From positions 1 to 34,870 of the forward strand of contig JBEKCQ010000013.1 of the NCBI GenBank assembly GCA_050014795.1: 34,870 nucleotides of DNA, read 5' to 3'. A program made the translations under genes and the position numbers. A model generated the notes under the pieces. It made no database searches and was not told where the DNA came from. It saw nothing but the letters and a program-made list of their open reading frames with translations. The DNA comes from JALHUF01 sp050014795. Its GTDB lineage: Bacteria > Acidobacteriota > Terriglobia > UBA7540. Positions 7,211-15,121 of this stretch are shown here, piece by piece (position 1 is the first letter of the stretch; each line of letters begins with the position of its first letter).

Positions 7211-8266
7211 CTAAGGTAGCCCGTTGGGATACATCAGCACTTTGGAGGCGTTACCAGAAAGCAGGAGTTCCATGCCGTGTTCAAAGTCCGCCATGGGTAT
7301 GCGGTCCGTGATCAACGGCGCCAGATCGAGTGCACCGGATTTCAAAAGTGCCTGCATCTTGTACCACGTTTCAAAGACGCGACGACCATTAATGCCCTGG
7401 ACGACAGCGCCCTTGAATATGACATCCGTCGCGAGGTCAAGCTCGAGGGGCTTGGCAGGAATCCCCAGCAACGAGATCCGCCCACCGCGGCGCAGCATCT
7501 GGAACGCCTGCCGGACGGCCTCCGGATGACCAGACATTTCCAGCACGACGTCCACTCCCACGCCGCGCGTTTCACCGAGCACGAAGGCGACGGCATCGGT
7601 CGCGGATGGATCGACGACCGCGGTGGCGCCCATCTTCTCCGCCAGCTTCCGCCGATAGGGATGGATCTCCGTGGCGAAGATGGGACCGGCTCCGCAGGCC
7701 TTAGCCACCGCCACCGAGAACAGGCCGATGGGCCCGCAGCCGGTGATGGCAACGCTCAGACCGGCCACGTCGCCCGCCAGCACGGTATGCACTGCGTTGC
7801 CGAGCGGATCGAGCACCGCCGCGTAGTCGGGGGGAATAGCCGGGTCGATCTTCCAGATGTTTGACTCAGGGATCTTCACATACTGGGCGAAACAACCGTC
7901 TGCATCGACCCCGATGATGCGCACTTTTTGACAAATGTGACTCTGCCCCGTCCGGCACTGATAGCATTGGCCACACGCCAGGTGCATTTCGGCCGACACG
8001 AAATCGCCTTCCCGTACGGTGCTGACTTCCGCCCCGATCCTCTCCACCAGACCGCAGAACTCGTGGCCAAAGACTAGCGGGGGACGGATCCGCCGCGCCG
8101 ACCAGCGGTCCCATTGATAGATGTGCAGGTCAGTGCCGCAAATGGAGGCCACGCGTACCCGCACCAACACATCGTGCGGGCCGACCGGCGGCACTGCCAC
8201 CTCCTGGAGTTGGGCTCCGGGTTTCGGTTCCGGCTTCACGATGGCTTGCATGAGTCCTGCGGGCAT
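7211..8266 (-). CDS. tdh: L-threonine 3-dehydrogenase
   Basis: A zinc-dependent medium-chain dehydrogenase oxidising L-threonine to 2-amino-3-ketobutyrate with NAD+. The catalytic zinc site is seen in ASICGTDLHIYQWD and FGHEFCGLVERIG, the structural zinc in the four cysteines of CGQCYQCRTGQSHIC, and the Rossmann fold in GCGPIGLFSVAVAKACGA. The frame is open to a GTG at 8353, but conserved sequence begins at MQAIVKPE; I use ATG at 8266 (GAGG four bases upstream), with ATG at 8251 as close alternative. An extended -10 element at 8321-8326 puts the transcript start near 8314 and so excludes the 8353 start. The downstream zinc-ribbon gene and kbl complete the pathway from threonine to glycine. 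Confidence 0.93.
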   Translation of the reverse strand: MPAGLMQAIVKPEPKPGAQLQEVAVPPVGPHDVLVRVRVASICGTDLHIYQWDRWSARRIRPPLVFGHEFCGLVERIGAEVSTVREGDFVSAEMHLACGQCYQCRTGQSHICQKVRIIGVDADGCFAQYVKIPESNIWKIDPAIPPDYAAVLDPLGNAVHTVLAGDVAGLSVAITGCGPIGLFSVAVAKACGAGPIFATEIHPYRRKLAEKMGATAVVDPSATDAVAFVLGETRGVGVDVVLEMSGHPEAVRQAFQMLRRGGRISLLGIPAKPLELDLATDVIFKGAVVQGINGRRVFETWYKMQALLKSGALDLAPLITDRIPMADFEHGMELLLSGNASKVLMYPNGLP

Positions 8267-8320
8267 GGGCCTCAACGAAGTGCCAAGTCGCTCGTCCGAG
8301 CGATCCACCAATCCGTCGCC

Positions 8321-8358
8321 ATCATACCACAACAGCATTCCTGGGGCGGGCACGTGCC
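8321..8358 (-). promoter_or_regulatory. extended -10 promoter of tdh with palindromic site
   Basis: On the minus strand TGGTATGAT is an extended -10 (hexamer TATGAT at 8321-8326) with no good -35. A perfect 10-bp palindrome GGCACGTGCC (8349-8358) is centred about 40 bases before the predicted transcription start, where an activator or repressor could act. The pairing of the two is inference. Confidence 0.45.
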
Positions 8359-8385
8359 GGCGGCGAGGGTTTTTTGTCGGGGGAC

Positions 8386-8868
8386 TTATTGAAGCTTGCG
8401 TCGCAACTTTGCCAGCGCTTCCTTGGCCAGGGCATAGTCAGGGCTGAGCTTGAGAGCCTGCTCGAAGTGGTAGCGGGCCTTGCCGTACTGTTCCTTCGCC
8501 ATGTGCACCCGCCCCAGGTTGTAGTGGGGGTAGTGGTAGGATTCGTAGCGGCGCGACTGGAGAGCTCGCAGGAGCCAGGATTCGGCCTCGTCGTATTCAC
8601 CTTTTTCAATCAGGTACGCGCCGATGTCGTTATAGGGATTGCCGAACTCCGGGTCAAGCTGGATGGCCTTCTTGCACTCCGCGATGGCCTCGTCGAACTT
8701 CCCCTGGAAACGGTAGGTCCAACCCAAGAACGTGTAGGCTTCCGCCGTGGGATGGAGATCGAGCGAGCGCTTGTAGAGTTCGACGGCCATTTCGTAGTCG
8801 CCGCCTACCTGGTACTGATAGGCCTCCTTAAGCAATTCCCACGCGGATTGGAGTTCTTCGGCGCCCAT
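8386..8868 (-). CDS. cytoplasmic tetratricopeptide-repeat protein
   Basis: 160 residues from ATG at 8868; a GTG-type upstream extension to 8919 exists but is ruled out because the predicted -35 box covers it. The start has GGGGA eight bases upstream. About three to four TPR units follow one another: DYEMAVELYKRSLDLHP, KFDEAIAECKKAIQLDPEFG, EYDEAESWLLRALQSRRYES and QYGKARYHFEQALKLSPDYA. There is no signal peptide. The gene lies 120 bases upstream of tdh on the same strand and diverges from the MFS gene. It has no known partner; its order with tdh suggests co-transcription but tdh has its own promoter signal. Confidence 0.85.
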   Translation of the reverse strand: MGAEELQSAWELLKEAYQYQVGGDYEMAVELYKRSLDLHPTAEAYTFLGWTYRFQGKFDEAIAECKKAIQLDPEFGNPYNDIGAYLIEKGEYDEAESWLLRALQSRRYESYHYPHYNLGRVHMAKEQYGKARYHFEQALKLSPDYALAKEALAKLRRKLQ

Positions 8869-8890
8869 GGCGATTATCCCCGGTCTTCCC

Positions 8891-8919
8891 TTGGTAGCAC
8901 ATGCTTCAGGGTATGTCAA
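8891..8919 (-). promoter_or_regulatory. promoter of the small TPR gene
   Basis: Minus-strand TTGACA (8914-8919), 17-base spacer, TACCAA (8891-8896). The predicted transcript starts near 8884, just before the ATG at 8868. Confidence 0.55.
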
Positions 8920-8994
8920 TCAAAGGGGGAGGCCGGGGCCTGAGGCCTGGCCTGGTGGACGCGCGGCCAGCGCCACGTGCTGCGGGGCGAAAGG

Positions 8995-9024
8995 TTGCGT
9001 GCTGTCGTTTCCTGCTGGTATGCT
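8995..9024 (+). promoter_or_regulatory. promoter of the MFS transporter gene
   Basis: Plus-strand TTGCGT (8995-9000), 18-base spacer, TATGCT (9019-9024). Start of transcription near 9031 rules out the ATG at 9020 and favours translation from 9050, 9053 or 9092. Confidence 0.45.
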
Positions 9025-9049
9025 GCCCGCTTCGCGCCGACCTCGGGAG

Positions 9050-10360
9050 ATGATGGGCGCGGATTATCCTGAGTTCGCCTGTACTTGGCCGATGCCTCAA
9101 CAACGCTGGCTGCGCATCATTCCGGTCGCCTTCATCATGTACACGATTGCCTTCATCGACCGGACGAACATCTCGCTCGCCTTGCCGTCGATGAGCCGCG
9201 ATCTCCACATGAATCCCACGCAGGCCGGCGACGCCGCGGGAATTTTCTTCTGGGGTTACTTGCTGCTGCAGATTCCTGGCGGGTACCTGGCGCACCGCTG
9301 GAGCGCCAAGCGCTTCGTGAGCATCGCGCTGGTAGCCTGGGGTGCCTGTGCTGTAGCGTGCGGCCTGGTTAACTCCGCGCGGGAATTCTGGGTCATGCGG
9401 TTTCTGCTGGGTATCGCGGAGGGTGGCGTCTGGCCGGCGACGCTGGTGCTGCTCTCCCATTGGTTCCCGCGTGGGGAACGGGCGCGAGCCAACGCCTTCT
9501 GGATGCTGTGTCTGCCCGTGGCCGTCGTCCTTTCCTCGCCACTCTCCGGTTGGATCCTCGGCCGCTGGAACTGGCGAGTGTTGCTGATTGCCGAGGGCGC
9601 CCTGCCCCTCGTCTGGCTGCTGATCTGGTTGTGGTTTATCAATGATCAACCGCACCAGGCCCGTTGGATCTCTGCGGAAGAGCGGAAATATCTCCAGACC
9701 TCCCTGCACCGAGAAGCCGCGGAGCTCGAGCCGGTGAAGCCTGAGCCCTACTTCCGGGCTTTCATGCGTCCCCAGGTGCTGGTGATGGTCTGCATCTATT
9801 TCCTGCTCAACTGCGGAAGCTACGGATATCTGTTCTGGCTGCCCAGCGCGCTGGAAAGCGCCAAGCAGCTGAGCAACTTGCTGGTCGGAGTCCTGTTTGC
9901 CATCCCGTACCTCGTGACGGGAATTGCGATGGTGCTGAACTCGCAGCACTCGGACAAAAGCCGCGAGCGGCGTGGCCATGTGGCGGCCGCGTTGGCCTGG
10001 GGCGGAGTGTTTTTGCTGGCGGCCGTCCTCGCGGGTGCTCGCGCGCCACTCCTGTCTTTCATCTTCATCTGTCTCGCAGGCGCGGGACCCTATGCGGCCC
10101 TCGGACCATTCTGGGCGATTCCTACGGAGACACTACCTCGAGCCGTGGCCGGGTCGGCGATGGGACTAGTGAACGCCATTGGGAATCTCGGCGGCTATTT
10201 CGGCCCCCTAGTGGTCGGCTATCTCAGCCAACGCACGGGGAACTTCCTTTCCGCGTTCGGTTTGCTCAGCTTGGGCTTGCTGGTGAGTTCCGTCCTGACT
10301 TTTCTGTTGCACCCGGCGCACGGGCCGACCCGGCGTGAAGACGCGCTGGGTGCGAAGTGA
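9050..10360 (+). CDS. MFS transporter, anion:cation symporter (ACS)-like
   Basis: About 436 residues with twelve hydrophobic segments in two six-helix halves. The first helix has IIPVAFIMYTIAFIDRTNIS, the classic ACS-family opening, followed by the loop AHRWSAKRF equivalent to the MFS motif A and by FLLGIAEGGVWPATLVLLSHWF in helix 4. Family members import organic anions such as sugar acids, phthalates or tartrate; the substrate here is unknown. The open frame reaches back to 8867, inside the divergent TPR gene, so a later start is needed: ATG 9050 (GGGAG directly upstream) or ATG 9092 (closest to the conserved part). The next gene starts 37 bases downstream on the same strand. Confidence 0.9.
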   Translation: MMGADYPEFACTWPMPQQRWLRIIPVAFIMYTIAFIDRTNISLALPSMSRDLHMNPTQAGDAAGIFFWGYLLLQIPGGYLAHRWSAKRFVSIALVAWGACAVACGLVNSAREFWVMRFLLGIAEGGVWPATLVLLSHWFPRGERARANAFWMLCLPVAVVLSSPLSGWILGRWNWRVLLIAEGALPLVWLLIWLWFINDQPHQARWISAEERKYLQTSLHREAAELEPVKPEPYFRAFMRPQVLVMVCIYFLLNCGSYGYLFWLPSALESAKQLSNLLVGVLFAIPYLVTGIAMVLNSQHSDKSRERRGHVAAALAWGGVFLLAAVLAGARAPLLSFIFICLAGAGPYAALGPFWAIPTETLPRAVAGSAMGLVNAIGNLGGYFGPLVVGYLSQRTGNFLSAFGLLSLGLLVSSVLTFLLHPAHGPTRREDALGAK

Positions 10361-10397
10361 CAGCAATCTCCGAAAGGGGTGTGCCGAGGGTTTGCCA

Positions 10398-10931
10398 ATG
10401 GCCAAGAGAATCATTCGCGTCGTTGGTTTGATCCTGCTGGTCTTGAGCCTGGTCTCGATTCTGCTGGTCCTGCGCAAGCCCACCGTGGCTGGTGTCGAGA
10501 CCAGCGCGGACGCTTCCAGATCCTTTGACGAGAAAATGGCCCGCCTGGTGCAAGCTCAGGAGCAGCGCCTGCCGGCCGAGATTCGCCTGACGGAGGCGGA
10601 GATCAACTCCAAGATTCAGGAGGGCCTCAGGGAAAATCCTCCCCCGGCCGGTGCCGTGACCCTGAAAGGAGCTACGGTTCGTCTGGAGGGCGAGAAACTG
10701 CTGACGATGCTCACGGTCAACGCGAAGGGCGTGGACCTTTACGTCACGGTGGGTGGAAGCCTGGGTTTCAGCAATCACACCGTGCGGCTCATTCCGTCGG
10801 AAGTGCGAGTGGGCAGCCTACCTGTGCCTGCCTCGTGGCTGGCGGGGAAGATCGATATGCACATGGAAGTCCCCGGAGCCGTCACCGGAATGCGCATCGA
10901 GAACAGCGAACTCGTGGTGCAGACGCAGTAG
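10398..10931 (+). CDS. membrane-anchored hypothetical protein
   Basis: 177 residues. The frame opens at 10335, overlapping the MFS gene, but ATG at 10398 has GAGGG eight bases upstream and begins with a single N-terminal transmembrane helix (IIRVVGLILLVLSLVSILLV). The rest is a soluble extracytoplasmic domain with a helical part (FDEKMARLVQAQEQRLPAEI, then LTEAEINSKIQE) and beta-rich repeats (VTLKGATVRLEGEKLLTMLT and LYVTVGGSLGFSNHTVRLIP). The shape recalls YpmS/DUF2140-like proteins, which fold as lipid-binding-like beta structures, but I cannot confirm the family. It is in line with the MFS gene and converges with the cyclase gene. Confidence 0.75.
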   Translation: MAKRIIRVVGLILLVLSLVSILLVLRKPTVAGVETSADASRSFDEKMARLVQAQEQRLPAEIRLTEAEINSKIQEGLRENPPPAGAVTLKGATVRLEGEKLLTMLTVNAKGVDLYVTVGGSLGFSNHTVRLIPSEVRVGSLPVPASWLAGKIDMHMEVPGAVTGMRIENSELVVQTQ

Positions 10932-11027
10932 CGGCAGGTTGCTGCACCGTCGTGCCGCCCGCAGTCCACGATTTCTCTCTGCAATCTCGGACCACCCCCC
11001 AGCGGCAACGAGACGAAGCCCCGTTCA

Positions 11028-11744
11028 CTAGATGAGTGCGATCGCACGAATCGGCGAGCCCGACCCGGCACGGATCTTCAGCGGCAGCGCCAGAAACAGA
11101 AAGAAATCCGGAAGCTGGTCGAGGTTCGTGAGATTCTCGATGATCAAGACCTGCTTTTCGAGAACCGCGGGGTGGATGGGGCTCTGCGCGAGTGCCGCCG
11201 GGGGATCGGGCGAAAGAGTATCAACCCCGATCGCGGCGACTGACTTCTCAAGTAGATACTGGGCTGCTTCCAAGCTGACGCCCGGCCAGTCCGCAAGATA
11301 CCGCTGGTTGTCGGGACGCAGTCCCCAATAGGCAGACCAACCGAAGTTAAACAGCACAATATCGTCGGCTCGCAGCGCGCCGTGTTGCGTCTCCCATTCC
11401 GCGATGAAGCTCCTCGGGACATAGTCACCTTCCCGGAGGCTCCGGCAATCGAGACGAGCCCCCCGGCCAATCAGGCGCGTGGGCGGGATCTGGTCAATGG
11501 TGATGTGCGCGTCCGGCTGGGCGTCGCTGACGAAGTGCGCGGGCGCGTCCACGTGCGTGCCGTTATGCTCGTGCACTACCAGTTGATAGTGGAGGGCGCG
11601 GTCGCCATGCCAGTACGAGCCCCACAGGTTGTGAAAGAACTTGGCGTGCGTGGGATAGTGCGGCATGTGCTCTTCCAGCGTTTGGCTCAGGTCCACAAAC
11701 CGGGCGCTACGCCATGCTTCACACCAGGTGGAAACGTCAACCAT
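11028..11744 (-). CDS. cyclase-family metal hydrolase (kynurenine formamidase-like)
   Basis: 238 residues of the cyclase family (PF04199), which includes bacterial kynurenine formamidases. The metal-binding signature HxGTHxDxPxHF is intact (HNGTHVDAPAHF, about residues 59-70). The opening FVDLSQTLEEHMPHYP and the C-terminal block VAAIGVDTLSPD, then QVLIIENLTNLDQLP, are typical. The ATG at 11744 has GGAG eight bases upstream; a TATACT -10-like box lies at 11787-11792 on the minus strand. No tryptophan-catabolism genes are nearby, so the real substrate (formylkynurenine, an isatin or another cyclic amide or ester) stays open. Confidence 0.88.
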   Translation of the reverse strand: MVDVSTWCEAWRSARFVDLSQTLEEHMPHYPTHAKFFHNLWGSYWHGDRALHYQLVVHEHNGTHVDAPAHFVSDAQPDAHITIDQIPPTRLIGRGARLDCRSLREGDYVPRSFIAEWETQHGALRADDIVLFNFGWSAYWGLRPDNQRYLADWPGVSLEAAQYLLEKSVAAIGVDTLSPDPPAALAQSPIHPAVLEKQVLIIENLTNLDQLPDFFLFLALPLKIRAGSGSPIRAIALI

Positions 11745-11797
11745 GGATTAACTCCGCAGAAAAGTGGGACGGACTGTGAGACAGGAAGTATATGGGA

Positions 11798-12958
11798 CTA
11801 CTCTGTGGCCGCGAAATATCCCGGCTTGGCGCGGACCTTGACGTCCTTGCGGCGGGCCACCACACGGATCGTCCGATAGGTGCCATCCGCTTTGTTGTTG
11901 GCGGGGGTATAGCCGAGGCTGTATTGCTCGTTGAGTTCGTGGCCGATGGACTCCAGCGAGTCGGCCAGTTGCACGAGTCGGGTGGCGGAATAGACCCCCG
12001 TTGCAGCTCCCAGGCCCTTGTTCTGCGAGGTATCGCCGATCTGGCCGTGGGAGAGGTAGCCGGTGCCCAAGTCGGCGCCAGGCGTCTCCTCCAGTGGGAA
12101 GAAGGCGGCCCCGCCGGTCTCCACGGAGATTATCGCCAGAATCTTGTCCGCCGGATTGGCATAGCCGTAGGCCGCGTTCCCGATGGTGTAGACCAGGGTC
12201 TCTGCTTTGCGTGCCATGGAGATGGCTTCGTCAAGGGAATGCTGGCTCTCGACGTCCCGCCCGTCGCTCACCACCACCAGCACCCGGCGCGTATTCGCCG
12301 GCGGGCCGGTATTCATCATCTTCTCTTTGCACGCAAAGTAAATCGCGTCGAAGAGAGCTTTTCCGCCGCCCGCTTTCAGGCCGCGGATTTTCTCGTTCAA
12401 CATCTCGGGATCGTTGGTGAAGTCCTCGATGATGGAACTGGTGGCGTCATAGGTCTGCAGAAAGATCTGGTTCTTGCTGCTCCGCCCCTGGAGCATGTTG
12501 AAAACGAATTCGCTGGCCGCATCTTTCTCGAATTGCAGCGCCGGGCGCGCGCTGTTGCTGGTGTCCAGAATCAACCCAATCCGCAGGGGCTGGCGCATTT
12601 CGCGGCTGAAGTAGCGGATGGCCTGCGGGACCCCGTTCTCCAGGACCTGAAAGTCCTCCTTATTCAGATCGATGACCGGGCGCCCGCGCTTGTCCAGAAC
12701 CGTGACGGGGACGTTCACCACCTCGACGCGCACGCCGATCTTCTCCGGGCTGGTAGGCGTCGTTCCCTGGTTGGACGCCGGGCCCGGCGGAGTCGGTGCG
12801 GTGGTGGCGGGCTGCGCCCCCTTGGGTGCGGCCTCCTGGGCAAAACCGGGCATCGCTGTCCACGCCAGCACCAACACCACGCCTGCGCTCGCCACGAAGG
12901 CGAGCAGGAGTTCACGATTCCAGGATCTCGGACTCAATCGCAGGTTCGGCACGCGCAT
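11798..12958 (-). CDS. VWFA-related acidobacterial-type exported protein
   Basis: 386 residues: an N-terminal export signal (LLLAFVASAGVVLVLAWTAM, ending near GFAQE), a Pro/Ala/Thr-rich linker, a short beta domain with VPVTVLDKRGRPVIDLNKED, FQVLENG, and a von Willebrand A domain with a MIDAS-like LDTSNSA (DxSxS) near residue 135 and the later aspartate of VVSDGRDVESQ. This arrangement matches the VWFA-related acidobacterial family (TIGR03436), which is strongly expanded in acidobacteria and of unknown exact role, probably protein binding outside the cytoplasm. A -10-like TAGAAT lies at 13005-13010 upstream of the start. It follows serS on the same strand with a 54-base gap. Confidence 0.92.
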   Translation of the reverse strand: MRVPNLRLSPRSWNRELLLAFVASAGVVLVLAWTAMPGFAQEAAPKGAQPATTAPTPPGPASNQGTTPTSPEKIGVRVEVVNVPVTVLDKRGRPVIDLNKEDFQVLENGVPQAIRYFSREMRQPLRIGLILDTSNSARPALQFEKDAASEFVFNMLQGRSSKNQIFLQTYDATSSIIEDFTNDPEMLNEKIRGLKAGGGKALFDAIYFACKEKMMNTGPPANTRRVLVVVSDGRDVESQHSLDEAISMARKAETLVYTIGNAAYGYANPADKILAIISVETGGAAFFPLEETPGADLGTGYLSHGQIGDTSQNKGLGAATGVYSATRLVQLADSLESIGHELNEQYSLGYTPANNKADGTYRTIRVVARRKDVKVRAKPGYFAATE

Positions 12959-13012
12959 GGCCTGTCTTCCTCAGCCAACCGGCTGCTCCTCCCACTCACA
13001 TGCTATTCTACC

Positions 13013-14299
13013 TTAAACGCGACGCGGTGACGGGGTAAGCCGTTCGAGTCCGTCCAGGTAGGGTCGCAAGGCGTCGGGGATGATGACCGAGCCGTCGGCC
13101 TGCTGGTAGTTTTCAATCACGGCCAGCCAGGTCCGGCCGATGGCCAGGCCGCTGCCGTTCAGCGTGTGGAGGAATTCCGTCTTCCCCGCACCGCGCCGGA
13201 ACCGGAGGTTGGCTCGGCGCGCCTGGAAGGATTCGAAGTTCGAGCAAGAGGAAATCTCCTTGTACTCACCGCTCGAGGGCAGCCAGACCTCCAGGTCATA
13301 GGTCTTGGCCGAGCTGAACCCCAAGTCGGCGGTGCACAGCACCACCACGCGGTACGGCAGGCCCAGGCGCTGCAAGATGACCTCGGCGTCGTGCGTGAGG
13401 GATTCGAGTTCGTCGTAGGACTTTTCCGGCAAGGCAAACTTCACCAGCTCCACCTTCTGGAACTGATGCTGCCGGATGATGCCGCGCGTATCCTTGCCGT
13501 AGGAACCGGCCTCGCTGCGGAAGCACGCCGTCCAGGCGCACAGCTTGATGGGGAGCTGGCCGGCGTCCAGCACCTCATCGCGATAGAGATTGGTGACGGG
13601 AACTTCGGCCGTGGGGATCAACCAGTAGTCCGTACCTTCAAGTTTGAAAAGATCTTCCGCAAACTTGGGAAGATTTCCGGTGCCGTAGAGGCTGGCCGAA
13701 TTGACAATGAAGGGCGGCAGGACTTCGGTATAGCCATGCTCGCGCCCTTGGATGTCGAGCATGAAGTTGGCGAGCGCGCGCTCCAGCTTCGCGCCCAGGC
13801 CGGTGTAAACCGCAAAGCGCGCGCCGGCGATTTTCGCCGCGCGGTCGAAATCCAGGATGCCGAGCGCCGGACCCAAATCCCAGTGGGCTTTGGGCTCGAA
13901 ATCGAACTGGCGCGGCTCGCCCCAGCGCCGGATTTCTTGGTTATCCGAAGGGCCGGTTCCCACCGGCACACTCGGGTGCGGGACGTTCGGGATATTCCGC
14001 AGGACTTCCCGCAACTGGTCGTCGTAATCCTTGGCTTTCGCGTCGAGTTCCTGAATCTCCGCACCCAGTTGCTTCATCTCGGCAATCAGCGCGGAAGCAT
14101 CCTGCTTCTGTTTCTTCAGAGAAGCGATTTCGTCGGAGACCTTGTTGCGCCGCGCCTTGCGGCTCTCCGCCTCGACAAGGAACCGCCGGCGCTCCCGGTC
14201 AGTGTTCTCGAAGTTGTCCAGGAGGTCCGGCAAGCCGCGCTCGCGCATCTTCTGCTTTACCAGTTCCAGGTGGTCGCGGACAAAACCCAAGTCGAGCAT
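13013..14299 (-). CDS. serS: seryl-tRNA synthetase
   Basis: 428 residues, the usual length. It charges tRNA-Ser (and tRNA-Sec) with serine. The N-terminal antiparallel coiled-coil arm occupies about residues 25-105 (RKARRNKVSDEIASLKKQKQ and following). Class II motifs are present: motif 2 FRSEAGSYGKDTRGIIRQHQ, then the Ser/ATP region VWLPSSGEYKEISSCSNFES, and motif 3 SGLAIGRTWLAVIENYQQAD. The start ATG has GAGGG five to six bases upstream, and a good promoter lies at 14327-14355. All motifs look intact. Confidence 0.98.
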   Translation of the reverse strand: MLDLGFVRDHLELVKQKMRERGLPDLLDNFENTDRERRRFLVEAESRKARRNKVSDEIASLKKQKQDASALIAEMKQLGAEIQELDAKAKDYDDQLREVLRNIPNVPHPSVPVGTGPSDNQEIRRWGEPRQFDFEPKAHWDLGPALGILDFDRAAKIAGARFAVYTGLGAKLERALANFMLDIQGREHGYTEVLPPFIVNSASLYGTGNLPKFAEDLFKLEGTDYWLIPTAEVPVTNLYRDEVLDAGQLPIKLCAWTACFRSEAGSYGKDTRGIIRQHQFQKVELVKFALPEKSYDELESLTHDAEVILQRLGLPYRVVVLCTADLGFSSAKTYDLEVWLPSSGEYKEISSCSNFESFQARRANLRFRRGAGKTEFLHTLNGSGLAIGRTWLAVIENYQQADGSVIIPDALRPYLDGLERLTPSPRRV

Positions 14300-14326
14300 G
14301 CATTCCCTCTCAGCAGCCGAAGCGCC

Positions 14327-14355
14327 AATCTAAACCAGGCATGGCAGGCTGTCAA
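14327..14355 (-). promoter_or_regulatory. promoter of serS
   Basis: Minus-strand -35 TTGACA (14350-14355), 17-base spacer, -10 TAGATT (14327-14332). Expected transcript start is near 14320, about 20 bases before the ATG. Confidence 0.7.
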
Positions 14356-14420
14356 ATCGCGCCGCGCCTCCCAACCCTCCTGCCGGTCTGCTGCGCTTCC
14401 TGGCCGGGGCAGTCCTGGTT

Positions 14421-14450
14421 TTGACAACTTCTCGCCGGTTGCAGTACCGT
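14421..14450 (+). promoter_or_regulatory. promoter of the small lipoprotein gene
   Basis: Plus-strand TTGACA (14421-14426), 18-base spacer, TACCGT (14445-14450); the transcript would start shortly before the AGGGAGG Shine-Dalgarno of the gene at 14474. It diverges from the serS promoter. Confidence 0.5.
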
Positions 14451-14473
14451 TGAGACATTCCAGGGAGGTTCTC

Positions 14474-14857
14474 ATGCGTTTCCTGTCGATTTGTTTGCTG
14501 GGCCTGCTGGTGCTTATTGGCGGCTGCAGCAAGACAGGAGGATTGCAGTCCAAAGCCGCGGTCCAAACGGCCATCGAAGCCCACCTTCAGCAGCGGCCGA
14601 ACCTGATGCTGGCGAACATGACCCTGGAGCTTCAAGACGTCAAGTTCACCGGCGACACGGCCCAAGCCGACGTCCAGTTCCGCAGCAAGCAGTCGCCGAA
14701 CTTGGTCGTCGGCGTGCGCTACATGCTGCGGCGGGCGGGCGCCCGCTGGCAGGTGGAATCGAGCGCTCCCTTGGGCGGCATGGGTACACCTCCCCACGGC
14801 GCTGCCCCCGCTCCTGCTCCGGGTCCCGCCGAGACTCCGCTGAAATCAAGCCACTGA
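14474..14857 (+). CDS. small lipoprotein of unknown function
   Basis: 127 residues. The open frame extends far upstream through the antisense of serS, but ATG at 14474 has a strong AGGGAGG Shine-Dalgarno and starts a lipoprotein signal: MRFLSICLLGLLVLIGGC with the lipobox cysteine at residue 18. The mature domain (about 70 residues) has one helix (AAVQTAIEAHLQQRPNLML) then four beta strands (MTLELQDVKFTGDTAQADVQ, LVVGVRYMLRRAGARWQVES), followed by a Pro/Ala-rich tail. This helix-plus-sheet order resembles small NTF2-like or DUF4878-like lipoproteins, but the family is not certain. Its stop codon is followed 4 bases later by a heptamer island. Confidence 0.8.
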   Translation: MRFLSICLLGLLVLIGGCSKTGGLQSKAAVQTAIEAHLQQRPNLMLANMTLELQDVKFTGDTAQADVQFRSKQSPNLVVGVRYMLRRAGARWQVESSAPLGGMGTPPHGAAPAPAPGPAETPLKSSH

Positions 14858-14861
14858 AGAG

Positions 14862-14889
14862 CAGTGGCCAGTTGCCAGTAGCCAGTGGC
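14862..14889 (+). repeat. heptamer repeat island (CAGTNGC type)
   Basis: Four tandem 7-base units with consensus CAGTNGC, starting 4 bases after the lipoprotein stop codon (TGA 14855-14857). The other side abuts the point where the S58-peptidase remnant loses its family resemblance. Confidence 0.75.
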
Positions 14890-14901
14890 CAGAGTCGAGC
14901 G

Positions 14902-15030
14902 GTCGAGGCAGACTCCCCCGCCCTCGCAGAGGACCACCGTGCAGCCGCTCAAACCACGAAAGTCGCTGGCATGGCCGATGCGGATTCCTGGCAGGGTTCT
15001 CCGCTGTCGTTTCTCGCTTCCTGCTGGCAT
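14902..15030 (-). pseudogene. N-terminal remnant of a peptidase S58 (DmpA/P1-like) gene
   Basis: From ATG at 15030, which has a good Shine-Dalgarno (AAGGA, 5-6 bases upstream), the frame encodes about 43 residues with the characteristic start of P1/S58 N-terminal-nucleophile aminopeptidases: LPGIRIGHASDFRGL, then SGCTVVLCEGGGVCLD, equivalent to the family pattern PGvrVGHatd...tGcTVVLcp.ga..gvD. After about 14902 the resemblance stops and the frame runs into the heptamer island at 14862-14889 and then antisense of the lipoprotein gene. The catalytic serine half of the enzyme is absent from the window. I read this as a gene truncated at the repeat. The family identification comes from memory of the motif. 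Confidence 0.6.
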
Positions 15031-15064
15031 GTGTTTCCTTTCGCCGGTGGTCGCCGCGCGCGGC

Positions 15065-15099
15065 AAACAAAAAGGCCGCCCCGGCAAGCCGGGGCGGCC
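15065..15099 (-). terminator. intrinsic terminator of the lipoprotein gene at 15122-16009
   Basis: A perfect 11-bp stem GGCCGCCCCGG / CCGGGGCGGCC (15074-15084 and 15089-15099, loop CAAG) is followed on the minus strand by TTTTTGTTT (15073-15065). It lies 22 bases after the stop codon. Confidence 0.9.
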
Positions 15100-15121
15100 G
15101 GATTCGCAGCGCCTCGCCGCG

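Noticed and set aside
8349..8376. Hairpin plus TTTTTT on the plus strand as a terminator
   Set aside because: No plus-strand gene ends upstream; on the minus strand the run is A-rich, so it cannot terminate the TPR gene.
14340..14355. 16-base identity CATGGCAGGCTGTCAA also found at 31896-31911
   Set aside because: Only two copies; one contains the serS -35 box, the other the end of the RNase HI gene. A single 16-base match in 35 kb is close to what chance allows, so I do not claim a regulatory motif.
13166..14473. Plus-strand frame of over 400 codons before the small lipoprotein
   Set aside because: It is antisense to serS; the lipoprotein has its own Shine-Dalgarno, signal peptide and promoter at 14421-14476.
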